NCBI GenBank assembly: GCA_023333565.1
Contig: JAJKFH010003165.1
Coordinates: 1,550,001-1,614,000 of the forward strand
From: Puffinus mauretanicus
Lineage: Eukaryota > Chordata > Aves > Procellariiformes > Procellariidae
Direction of reading: 5' to 3'
Length of the DNA stretch: 64,000 bases
Made by a program: the position numbers and the translations under genes. The notes under the pieces were generated by a model that searched no databases, had not been told where the DNA came from, and worked only from the letters and a program-made list of their open reading frames with translations. Below, piece by piece: positions 1 through 12,285 of the stretch (position 1 is its first letter; every line of letters starts with the position of its first letter).

Positions 1-2845
1 ATCACAAACCCTGCAGTTCCAGTGCACTGGGAGGATTGTATTAAACTCAGTCAGCAATTATCGGTAATATGGGATAAAAATCTTTACTCTGAAAGTAAGC
101 TTTAAAAGGTCATAATGTAATCGCTGTCACTGATGGTCTCCGCAGTGGCTGTTAGTCTGATTGCAGAGCAACAGAGAAGAAATGCAGATGTGTAAGTTGA
201 ATGCAAACCCTAAACTGCTATTTCTGTCGCAGTGTTATTGGCAAAATTATAGACACAGCACACATCAGCTTTCTCCACATTTGCTAGCCTTAATAAATTT
301 ACCTTTATTCTTCACCAAATTTCCTCTTTATTGTTGTTCTGTGAATGCTCATTATGAGCAAGCACAGAAATGCCAAATGAGACAGGGAAAGTGGGAAGCA
401 TGCCAAGGACTCAGTGGGAGATTCAGACAAGTTTTCCAGGCCCTTTGCATTACTCACAGAAAATGTAATAAACGAGTTAAAGCTGCACTGCCAGATTAGA
501 TATGGAGCTGGACATGGTGACACCTTCCACTGCAATGAGATGTGGAAAGGAGACGTTTGGAGCCTGACTCAGGTGTTGGGGATTTGCACCCTGACAGGTG
601 TTACGAGCTGCCAGCTTGCACCAGTGCTGGTAGTCCCCAGCTCCCTCACACCCACAAGTTCAACAGCAGAGGCATTTCTTGGTGCCATTTCTTCATCCGG
701 AGGGCACTTCCCACTCAGTCACATCTGCAATCCCTTTCCCAAGGGGGCCCTGGATCCCCTGCATTGCAGCACATCCCTAAGCCAACTGGCAGAACAGATT
801 TCAGCTGTCCCTTGGCTTCTTCCAGAATCACGCTCACATACTATAGCCTGGTTATGCACAGCAGTCAGCAGAGTTAATCCCAATCCATTTTTAAGGTAGC
901 TGGGTAAACTTCATTAAATTCTCTTGCAGATGCTCTCATATAGAATTAAAAAGGTCTTAGAATGATTTAGTGCTTGGACTACAAGTTTTGAGGTAACATG
1001 TTATTGCATGCCAGCTCCTACATAAGCATCGGTGTGTGCTCTCTGCCCTAGCACCACTCTAGTTTGAATGACTTCACATTTGCTATATATTAAGAATCAT
1101 TGGCAATTACTGCAGATCGCTCATACATAATAATTTGCAATCTAATAGCTTGCTACCTCTACTACACCACTTAGTTTATATCACTTTGAAAATAATTTCT
1201 GCTTAATTGAGTTAAGGTCAACTCTTATTGAGAGTGCTGGCACAATGATTAAATGCAGTTCAGCTTATTTACTCTTAACTCATATTTTAACATTCCTGAA
1301 TGTTAATGTACAAGAAGCAGATTTTTCATACAGGAAACAAATAATTAGGAACATCCTGAGCAGTACAGCTGTTTAGCTTCACTGTACGTTTTGATGCTAC
1401 ACCTCTGGCTATGCCCAATCCTACTGAAACTAAAATGGTCTCCTCTTCCTGGCAAATCGGCTTCTTATTGTAAAATCATTCAGTAAGTTACTTATAATAG
1501 TGGCTTTACAAATGTCTCATATGCTGCTTGAATGGTTCTAATTTGCTTAATAAAAGGACAATTTTTAGTTAATCAAAAGCTTCTCAGTGGATTCTGAATT
1601 AACAGTTGGCTTGCTGACAGGTAAAATTAATTAGAATTTTTTTTTTTGTCCTGCTAAAAGAGTAAAATAATCTCTTGCTCAAACACATTTGTGATAGAAG
1701 CTACCAGGAGGCATCTCAGGCATTTATTTTCTGAAAAGCTAAAAATACCAAACTTAGTAAAAAATAATAAGTCATGAATACCGGGGTTTGTGTACAGCTA
1801 TCTTTGCTATTAAACTGATTTTAAACAATAAAAGTTTGCAGCCTTAAAGCTGCTCCTCCTTCTCTGTTTCATCTTAGGCCTAAACGCCATAGCAACCTAC
1901 CTGGCCGTAGGAAAGGCTGGCAGGTCCTGTTTCTGCCACCTTCCCACAGCACCCTGCCTGCCTCACACAAACTCACAAGCACTCTCTTCTTCATTAAAAA
2001 AGAAGATATTACTGTACGGGACTGAAATGGTCATCAGCACACTAACTGTGGTACCAGAACACAAATGCCACAAGTTTCTGAGTAACCGTCATTCCTGCAG
2101 CTTCCAAACCAGGCTCAATATCTCTGCGGCACAAGCTGAGGCTTGTAGCAAAATGCAGCCTCTCAGACAAAACCCCAGCTGGTTAATGTAACCACCAATG
2201 CTCTAAGGAAAGATGAGACAATTCCTGTATTGACCCAAATCTAAAGCAAGCCTGAATCTAAGGTGACCTTCAGCTTTAGAAGAGCAGAAGTTGCAGAGCG
2301 ACGTACTGCGCATCAAAACATCAAACACTCCACGCTGCCTCTCAGCCTTCTTCCCTCCAGTCCCAGGCGCAGCTGAAGCAAAATTTCTCCCTTTCGTCCG
2401 TGAGCCCTTGCCTGAGCCCCAGACACCCTTCCTGCCACTGCAGAAACAGCCCCACAGCCCCCTGGGGGGGCACAAGCCACCTCACCACAAGCCCCCCTCT
2501 CTCCCACCCTGCTTTCCAGACCTCCTGTTGCCCATCAGCCCTGGGCACCTGCCCCCTAACTCAAGGGCCTTACACAAGTAACACTGCTTCAAACCAGCTG
2601 TAAAGCGGCTAATTACTGCTGATAGGTGAGGGACCATTACTGGAAGGGTTCAGGAATGCACGTTCTACCTCCCCAAATAAAATGGTGCTCATCCTGCAGC
2701 CGCAATCACAAGTCCCATCATATTATGACAGAACATCCCAAGGTGAAGCCCTTTTTGCTTTAGGCATTTTATAGCATCTGCCCCAAAGTGAGGTAGGAAA
2801 TGGTCAAATGAGCTCTAGAAGATTCTTACTGCCAAGTGCAAGTTT

Positions 2846-2889
2846 GCATATTGTTTAAAATACAGCTGCATATCATTTAAAATGCAGCT
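2846..2889. repeat. 22-bp tandem duplication
   Basis: Two adjacent 22-bp units beginning GCATAT and ending CAGCT, differing at three positions. Each contains TTTAAAAT followed by CAGCT. Confidence 0.85.
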
Positions 2890-3917
2890 GAGGTCACTAC
2901 AGTTCTGAGGTGTTTAATCAAGGGGGAGGGGTTGCTGTTGTTTTTTTCTCCCCCAGGTTAACTTATAATAGCTATTAGAACACCTGCCTCAATTCTGGAG
3001 AAAGTCATAGCCAGATCCAAACCCCTGGCCAGAGCCTGAGAGGTGCAGAGTAACACTGAGTTTATGTGGAATTTAATAGGAATTGAAGGTACGTAGCACG
3101 TCATAGGGCTTGGCCTGGACACATCATACTCCTCCCCTCCAAAGAGCAAGTACCAACATAACATGCTGAAACTGAAAGTAATCTGGTTTAGAGATATCTG
3201 TACATATCTACAATGGTTTCCTAACAAAGCTTATCTAGCATTGCTGTCTATAAGTCTACCTGTCATTCCTAATAGCTTGGGAAGCTGCTAGCCCATTTCA
3301 AGGAGCTTTGACAGAGTAGCAGGAGAATTAAGGGTGTTTGGTTTGAATATGATTCATGGAAAGAGGAAGCGAGGCAGAGAAATGACAGCCACCCAAGCTG
3401 AACCATGGTCCGCATGGTGGCTCAACGTCAAGACACAAATCTTCAGGGAATCAAAGCATAAGTCTGGCTCCACTGCTCACTGAACCGCTTCTCCACCACC
3501 CTGAAATCCATCAAAAACATCTGCTGGAAGCTTCACTGCAAGTGGAGCAGGAGTCTCAGTGAGCCAAAGGTTTCACAGGCAGCTAACAAATCACATATAC
3601 CTCCTAATGTGAAGGTCAATCAGCTCCTGTGTTTCTATTCACATATGAAATGAATAATACTTACCCTGGAACTGAAAAAGAAAAACCAAGCCATGCCACT
3701 GCCAGAGTCCATCCTACCAGCAGTGACCTCAATGAGTGTTAGATCAATTCATTTAAAAATACTAATTTTCAGCTTAAAAACAAACAAAAAACCAAACTGA
3801 ATGAAGAGGAATATTAAAGTCACTTCAGCATCTTAAGATGCTTTATCCTGAAAGGTGTAGGCACTGCAGAACAGGAGTCAAAAGCAACTCTTATCTGATG
3901 GTATTTGAGTGTGTGAA

Positions 3918-3954
3918 ATGAAAAGAGTTCATGAAAAGAGTTATGAAAAGAGCT
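3918..3954. repeat. Three-copy 12-13 bp tandem repeat
   Basis: Units ATGAAAAGAGTTC, ATGAAAAGAGTT and ATGAAAAGAGCT stand in tandem. A local minisatellite-like duplication. Confidence 0.85.
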
Positions 3955-5939
3955 GGTAAAGCCTACTGAATCCTCTGTACCTTCACCTCCCACGCCTGTT
4001 CTTCACTGGACTTCAAAGCTCAGTGGAGTTGACCTCCTCTGGTAGGATATCCACATGATCGCAAAAGAAAATTGCATTTGTACTAATAGCTTATTACACA
4101 TCTCCTTAGGGCTTACTATTTTCAACCATTAGTAGCCATTTGAAGGGACCTTGTATGCTGTGTTACGGAAAGGGGGTGGAAGCATGCCATATGTGCAAGT
4201 ATAAACGCATACTTCAAGATTTATTTTAGTTGAGACTAAACTGATAACAATAATAAAGACAGACTATTATGATAAGAAATGGACAATGTTCACTGTTATA
4301 AAGATTTGTATCCACACTTCCCTTATTTGTTGTCTTTCTTTATATGGTGCCCTTTACAGGTTTTTATTTTGCTCTTTACAATGGCAGAAGAAGTGTAATT
4401 ATTCTTGTGAGAAGCTGATGTTGTTTGTGCTATCTCGTTCCTTTTCCCATTGCTTCCTAAGGTAAATGAAAGAACAGCCTGTATGATAGCAAAATTAATT
4501 TTCTCAAATACAGCTTCTTTTTCTTTGTGTGAAATGGCTACCAGCAAAGCGTTACCCTCAGCCTAGGGGAACGGCGACTGCCGTGGCAGCTCTCCCACGT
4601 GCCCTGGGGCAGCCTGGGCCCTGGTGCTAGTGGGTGCTGTGGGGCAGCTCTTAAGCCTCCCATTCCCACAAGCCTTGCCAGAGGGGCTGATTAATGGAGT
4701 AATATGTTCCGGATCTAAGTTGGGATATATCCTGATATATCTCTCTGCCCTGCAGGGCTGCATGATAGGAAAGGAGGTTGTGACCAGTGCCCTTGCAATG
4801 TCTGGGGTACCTGCTTATAGTAAGCCCCTAACATACTGCTGGTGTAGTTTACAACTCTGGGCTGTCCTGGGGGACAAAGATACGCTCCATGTCCCCCAAA
4901 CCAGGAAAGCATAGGATGCCTTACAAGCAAATAAGCAGGGGCACACATCCAAGTGCATCTGCCAAGCCTGAGTACATGATCTTGACTCAGAGGAATACCT
5001 TGGATGAGGGAAAAGGATTCAATTCTCCCCATTCCCTTGATTCCCAGTGAAAAAAGAAACAGTAACATTGTTGTGCAGCTGAAAGACCAAGACTATGGCC
5101 GACTGTACAGCAGCACATCAGCACAGCCCTTCAAAAGCATGCAGAGAAGTCGTCCTCCCTCCCTCTTCCCTCCCCAGACCCAGAACTTCCTCCCCATAAA
5201 ATCCTTTTTAATCTACAAAGATCAAGGGAATAAAGAGCAGGTGGAGCCAGCCCAGCTTTGTCCCTTATCCCAGCTCCCACCAGGGATGAGGGAAGCCTGG
5301 CCAGGCAGAAGGAAATTAGAGGTCAGTAAGTGTTGTGAGATACAGGTTTTCACCTGACAGTTGCTGTATCAGAAAAACATCCTTTCCACTTAAAAAATCT
5401 GATTGTTTATATACCCATATTATTGATTGCAAAGGACATCTGAATATCTTTGTGTATTGTTAAGCAGTTCTAAAGATTTTGCTGGACTCTGATGTGTGTA
5501 CGATGATCAAAAGAGACACCCCCAATTAGCATTGAAATTCAGCCAGGACTACTTGTCTTATCAAAGATTAAAACTGGAGCAAAATTTGATTTTGTCACTA
5601 TGTTAGCCTAAAATGCTGTCAACGTCTTTTTCTTCATGCCAATCCTTCTCTCACCCCTCCAAACCCATTCTCCTTGCTGCAGTTTTTGTAGCTGCATATT
5701 CTGGTCTCCAACATCAAAAGACACAGTATCTAGGTGGAAACAAGTCCTCTCTACTCTCTTATACCGGAGGGGACTTTTGCCTTTTTAGGAGAAGAAAGAA
5801 ACAGACTTTCCTACAGCCGTTTAAAAAATTAAATGTGTACTAGCATACGAGTTAGCCTGGAGTTGTCTTCTCTATCTGCTCTTTCACGACTGCATCTAGC
5901 TTGATTTTTCTTCCTCTTTCAATTGATCCCAAAAATTTG

Positions 5940-6640
5940 ATAGCGCCCTGCAACACTGCACGTGCGCAAGGTGTGCCTGCACCCTGGCTGTCCTCTGCCG
6001 AGGTCACCCTCTGAGGGGGCTGGAGGCCGGCTGCTGCCTGCGCACCCCGGCACGCTGAGGGACACACGGACCTCAGTCTGTCCCCACGTAACGCGGGGGC
6101 AGTTCTCAACGCCGCGGTTCGCCTGAGCTCTGAATCCGCTGCCAACACAGAAAGCAGCTACCAAATTAAGCGTTATTACTCACGGGCAAAACTGCTCCTC
6201 TTCCCCTTCGTCCGTGACTCCGCTGATGTCCCAGGGAATGCAGAGGGTTTGCTTTTTCCCACCACCAAAGTCCCTCTCCATGATGGAGACGGGAATAAAT
6301 CACTGACCCTGCCCTTGGCGGGAGCAGGGAGCGCATGAAGCCGCTCTGCGCCTGCTGCCCCTCGGCTGGAAAAGGCTGGTGCGAGCTGGGCTTGCTCTGT
6401 CAGAGCAACTCGGGGGAAGGAAAATCGCATAGAGGAGAGAAGGGGGGAGAGCAGCGGCGAGCGCATGGAGCCCAATCACCTTTCATCGGTTGCGAGTTGG
6501 AAACAAGATACGGTTAAGAGGTCGTGTGCCCTGAGTGATTTACAAACGCAATGGCTGCACGGGAAGCATGAGGTTTTCTTTTCAACAGAAGCAGCGGGTT
6601 TTATTGATATTTTGTCCAACATCCAGGCTTAAAGATTGCC
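5940..6640. promoter_or_regulatory. CpG-rich patch without an assigned gene
   Basis: About 0.6 kb that is distinctly richer in CpG than its AT-rich surroundings (ACGTGCGCAAGG, CACGTAACGCGGGGG and AACGCCGCGGTTCGCC are examples). It includes a GGCGAGCGCATGGAGCCCAA stretch that starts a 55-residue plus-strand open frame (6465-6632, MEPNHLSSVASWKQ...DILSNIQA). I do not recognise that peptide. It could be a promoter with a first exon for a neighbouring gene, a lncRNA or an enhancer; no splice structure is proven. Confidence 0.4.
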
Positions 6641-9600
6641 CATCACATATAAGGGAGAGTGTTAAAGCACTTAAAAATTTATTAAAACAGTTTTAAAACC
6701 CACATGGTTGGGGGATGGTGTTTCCTCCAACCAGTCAGCAGAAGTGTAGGATTTAGCACTTCCAGTAGCAGACAGAAAACCTCTCCAAGGCAGTAAGCAG
6801 AGCCTTGGATCCCAAGCCTAACACTTATATTCGATAAGGAAAAATAGCCTCTTTTTCTGAACCAGGCCAATTTACTACAGGGATAAGGAAGATGACACTG
6901 TGAGCGTGGCTCTGTGTGTATCCACATTCCCCTCACAAGTGAAAAATGGGGAAAACAGCAGCAGTCTTCCACTCGGTATTGAATCAAGCCAGGATGCTAG
7001 CAGGGGAGTCTTACATGTGAATAAAGTCATGTGAATAAAGCACATACCTTTCCTTCTGTATCTCTGTCTGGAAGGGGCTAACATATAATGCTTGGAGAAA
7101 CAAGGAGAGGGTCTTTTCGTACAGGAGAATATTGTGAACTCACATTCCAAGTGTTTGAAGTCCACCTAAAGGGAACTTTAAATGTAGCATGATCAGAGAG
7201 GAAGAGAAAGCTGTCAGGTACTTAGCCAGCAAGAAAAGGAAAGAAAGAGATGCTGAGCACAGGGGAGCAGGATGAACGTCTCTGGAAGTCTTACCTCCAA
7301 TTATGGAATACACAGAATGATTTAAAGGGATATTGTAAATTCAAATTCAGTGTTTTAAATAATTTATAGTTAGAATTTACGTCCCTTGAACAGTCTATCC
7401 CTACACTGGTTTGGCTTCTTTCATCCGCTTAATATATTTCACACCTCTCCTCTAGCACAAACTGAATTTAAAGAGGCTAGAGATTTTCTTTGAGAAAACA
7501 AGTTCAAATTTGGTAGAAAATGCAGGAAACATTTTGCACAAAAAAAGGACTCTCTGTCAGAGGAAGTTCTTTTAAAAATCTTAAGAGGGCTCAGTACCTC
7601 CTGGTGCTGAAGACCACTTCGTGGCTTGAGGGACCCACAGCTCTCACTTGTGCTCTGGTCCAAAAGGGGAAAAATGTGCAGGATCCTCACGCAACAGCCC
7701 CAGCACGCAGGCAAAACACTGCTAGACAAATCTGCGATGCTGCAACAAGAGCTCGTGGCTGGACCATCCAAAGTAATCCATGTACGCTATGCCTAGTGAG
7801 GTAGGGCTACACAGCATCCTAGGTAGACAAGGCAGAGTGAGAGGGGCACTGCAGATAGGAAGGAGGCAGAGATCCCAGGAGAGGAAGATCATCTGCCTCT
7901 TGGCCACAGCCTTGGGGTGTCTGGAGAACCAGAGCCTGAGGGTGGGAGTTCATCAGCATCCTGTTTGCTACTTCTGTGAGGTGACCGGATCTTTGTATTT
8001 TGTAAGCAAGCTGTGCTGGAAATCGCTGTCAGCCTTTTCAGAGGAAACCAGCTCACTGCAATGCCTTCAAGGGTAAATACGCAGAAGCGAGGGGCTTCCC
8101 ACTGCACTCAGACTGTGGCAGAAATTACAGTGCTAGCCCAGCTGGGCATTGCCCACTTCTGCCTGTCCACCTCCTCCTGGCTGTCTCTTGGTGTATATAA
8201 AAACTGTAAGCCTGGAAATGGGATTTTCTATTTTGGTTTGACCACCATGTGGTACTGTGTGTCCATAACACATAGCCAAGGCTCTGAGGTTCACCTGCAG
8301 CGTGAACAGCAATGAAGAGAGTGAGCAGGGTCTGGGCTGGGGCACTGCTGCCTGCACCAGAGGTGTTACAGAGGCTCAGGGATGATAGAGTGCTATACGA
8401 CACAGTGGCCCCTGGACTGCTACAAATTACCTTGGAAGTAGTTCTTATTCCAAGCCCCCAAAACACAGATTTGAACTCATGATTTAAAGTTACCTTTTCC
8501 TTCTGTCCCTCTTTCCTAAGGTACCTTAGGAAGGTTCCCAAGGTACTTCTGGCAATGCGGAAGATGTTGGACAGCATCATTTTAATCTGACGGCATTTCT
8601 GTTTCCCTCTCTAGCTGGACTGTGCTTGGTGTTCTCTCTTCCTCCTACATCTAAAATAAGGAGTCTGCAGACGTTTCGGCAATTCTTATATTGAAATTCC
8701 AAATGGTTGTGAGTGCATTACAGAAAACACTTTAAGGGACTGTGGCTCTTCAATTATTTACGGCAGTATTATTCATCCAGATTTGCCTTAACATAAATAG
8801 TATCAAACAGGAGCAGAAAGACAATAAAACATTCGAGCCTATTTTTCAGACACTTAACATGCCACGGAGCTCCACACCCGCCCTCCAAGATCTGCTCGTT
8901 CCCCTCACTGCTGCAGCAGTTGGTAATCCTGCCAGGGATGAGAGAAAACCCTCCCTGGAGCAGATCGTACAGTCTGCAAGGTCCTTTGCAATTATTACTG
9001 AAAATATCAACTCCTCTGTTTGTTTCACTTAATGAAGGCTCTGGATGCATTTAATTCATGCTTAATTTCTAGTCTGAAAATCCTGGCATGGCTGGTACTG
9101 ATGCAAATGTCTTTTGTCCCACTAGAGCACAGATGAATTTGTCGGTGGTCAGTGGCAGACCAGATGGCTTCTCTGAGCCCTGAGTGCACAGGCCCCCCGT
9201 TCCCAGTTAAGATACTCTTCCAGACTTGTTACTGCTGCTTCATTTTCTGGGTATCCAAAACAGCAGTCAGTGGAGATTTAGGAGCACTTCTTCGCATAAA
9301 ATGATGACTGCATTAGTATTTGGAGTCTTTAGCAGATGACTGGTGAATCCCAGAGTCTGGATAATAGATCTGCTCTTGCCTGCATGTGTTACAAAGTTAG
9401 GAAACCCAAGAAGACACTCAAGCCTCCCTGAGTGTTGCTGGGACAGTCACCACTCACTCCTAGGGGCTCTCTGGCTTTGAGCAACTCCCCGCAGATGAGA
9501 CTGCAACAGTGAGGAAGCAAACACCAAAATGTTCTCTCCTTTGAGACTTATTTTCTACACGTAACTGTCGGTCCAGAAGTATAATAATGCCTCTATCCCA

Positions 9601-12111
9601 GAAAGCCAGTTTACCCTGACACTTACAGGAAATACCTTACCTGTACAGGTCCCCTCCTGGGACAGTGCTGCCCACTTCAGGGACGGCCACGGTCCCCCGC
9701 TAACTCTAACAGCATCAGAGCTGGCTTCGTTCCTCTTACTATCACCGCTCAGAAATGCAGGTGATCTCTTTCAGATGGTTTAGGGGAAAATATTCAGAAG
9801 GAAAAGGAAGAAAATTTACCTTATTTCATCTTAGACATCTGAAAATACCCCCTTGCTTAGGTATATGACTGTGTTGCAGTAATTTTCATAATTTGGTCAT
9901 GACAATTAAGGAAAGTTAAACACAGCTTGGGAAGGTGCATTCATATTCTTAATTTAACTTTGAAGAGCGATTCCATGGAAACTCATGGGACTGCTCATAT
10001 AAACAGAGTTACAAAGATATGCAAGCTTTTGTGGCAATGGATTGGTCTATATCCCAGTGAATTTTATAGACTTGCGTCTTTGCTGATCAGCGCTCTTTCT
10101 TTGGAAATTTCTTCTGCAGCTGGGCTTGCAAGCAGGGGCATGGTGTACAAGGGAGTCACACAGGCAAGTTATGTGTGTTGATGATTCACACGCTGCGCAG
10201 CCACTCATCAAAGAATTGTATGCAAACCTCATTATCGTAAACCCAGTTGATAGTTAAAGAAAGAAAGGATAGTTAAAGCAAGGAAGGAAAAGGGAAAAGA
10301 CAAAGAAGCCAGCTTGCCTGTTGTTGAGAGCCTTTACAAGAATACATCAGAAAAATCCAATTCAGTCTTCCTTTTCCCACTGAAAAAGAAAAACATCTAA
10401 CCCAAAGGCATTTTAAAAAGCGCCACCTGCCCTGAGCATGCTCCGGTACACTCTCCCCTTCCTAGAGCTTGTGAAAATAAAAAGCCCTGAAGAATACCTA
10501 AGAGCCGATTCTCCGTAGCTCAACCACTCCTCCTGGAGAGCCTCTGCTGATTGCGAACCCACCTATGCAGTCCAGGGGGGAGAACCACTGGGGAAAATGA
10601 TGTTCCTATACTTTTTGTGGCCCGATCCTACCCTTCCCCAGCCGGGGGGAGCAGATAGTGTGACACATTGCTCAGTCAGGCTTGTGCTCCATTTACAGAC
10701 CCTCACCTTCAGACACCCGTGAATAGACAATTCACTGGGTGCTTAGGGACACCTGCCACACGTCCCTTTTCCCTGCTATTATATTCAATAAAAGCACAGA
10801 GAAAACAACATGAGGTTTCACTTTCACCAAAGCTAGGGCACAAGTGAAGGACCAATGTCAATAGAAGAAATCCAATGGGATATTGGCCTGAGATCACCCG
10901 TTAATCACAGGTAATACCAGTCTAAGTGCACTGGCTGTGTCAGCCATCGTGTGCTTTCCAACCTCAAAGACACCCTTAAATGAGAGGCGGGGGCGGGGAT
11001 GAGAGGGTGGTGGGAGAGAATAGCCATACGAGGAGATAAACATTGCACATTTTATACTAGGAAACATTCAAACATTAAGGAGATAGAAACGACAAGTAGT
11101 AAGTAAACCTATATGGCATGGAGATTTCCTTTTAATTTTAAGAAAATTAGCATTTGTGCCTGTGCATGCAGTCTTCAGAAGAACAAAGCAGAAATTATGT
11201 GAGCTACAATATCCATTATCTTCTTTCTCATCTATGTTTCCATTATCTTTTGTAGAAAAACAAAGTTTGTGAATGAAGAAGGGAAACAAAAGGTGTCATG
11301 TATCAGGTATATCAGAATAACTTTGTTAATTTTCATACTGTGTAACAAAGTAGAACAAAAACATAGAAAGAAACCTTATCTTTTCTCACAGATAAAGAAG
11401 AAAAGGAAATATCTTTGTAATTAGTCAAATTGGTTTTGCACTTCTCCTTTCTAGAACGTAAATCAAATGAGAAATATTTCTAAAGAAATTATTTGCATGC
11501 ACTGCAAGGCTTTTCAGAGGATGTTCAGCGCCTAGAAGGCCACCATGAAATTAATGAGCTTTTCATTCACAGGTAGCCTTCAAAAATACATTTTAATTGA
11601 CATAAGGAACTTGAAGAAGTTGTATTGTGTCTGGCTTTTTGAGAGAGGGAAGATCCGATAGCTTTTTGTTCTTTTTAAATCAAATGGAAAAGAAAAGTAT
11701 TTTTGAGATGGCACGTGCTAGTGCTCAGCATCAGTCTGCGGTGTTCACTCGGGCACCAGCAAAGGTGCAACCTATAGTCTGCAAGTTGAACGCAGGCCGT
11801 GGGGGGGGATGAAAGCAGGTCGGGATTCTTGGACACACAGTGCCTCCTACAGGTACTGACAGGCTCCTCGGGATGTCACCTTGCCATGAGGTCCCTACTG
11901 ACCATGGGCATGTGTTTTTACCCAAAAAGAAGTGTCACCAGTGCACTAGCAAATCCTAACGCCGATTCAGAGGACTCCCTTGCAGCTCCTACAGGCTCAC
12001 AGTTCTAACCCTTTTAACCCAGTCAGTATCAGAGAGGAGAAAATTGGTCACTGCTTACTGAATTTTCTTTCTTTTAGTGTTTGAATCGCAATGCTGGAAT
12101 TAAGATTCCCC
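6641..12111. other. Non-coding flank, nothing coding recognised
   Basis: Ordinary AT-rich sequence. It holds the 20-bp palindrome at 8513 and a short direct repeat (CATGTGAATAAAG twice at about 7015-7040). The 151-aa minus-strand open frame at 8125-8580 is not recognised. Confidence 0.6.
8513..8532. repeat. 20-bp perfect palindrome
   Basis: TTCCTAAGGTACCTTAGGAA is identical to its reverse complement, centred on a KpnI-type GGTACC. A second AAGGTAC follows about 20 bp after the centre. No function known to me. Confidence 0.9.
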
Positions 12112-12285
12112 TAAGCTGGGCACTGTACAACAGTAAGAGGTAGTCAATAACCACAGATGACTGCAATCTAGATAGATGGGAGGTGGAAAAAGAAATAAGA
12201 CAGGGAGAGACACAAATTGTCCAAAGTCACATAATAGCAAAGAGCAAGTCAGTATCCTATAGACAGAACTGAATTTTACCTTTTA
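12112..12285 (+). mobile_element. Ancient L3/MIR-like retroposon remnant
   Basis: Diverged match to the tail shared by old amniote L3/MIR-type repeats. It shows, in order, GGGCACTGTACAA, TGCAATCTAGATAGATGGGA, GGGAGAGACACAAATTGTCC and AAAGTCACATAATAGCAAAG, with an AGACAGAACTGAA end. The order and spacing fit the consensus as I remember it, but identity is low. Confidence 0.5.

Larger units (their letters stand above)
1..5939. other. Non-coding flank, nothing recognised
   Basis: AT-rich sequence with two small tandem duplications (2846-2889 and 3918-3954). Open frames of up to 161 aa (414-899, plus) have no recognisable protein features. A GC-richer spot lies at 2330-2560 (C-rich on the plus strand) and another at 4560-4680. 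Confidence 0.6.
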
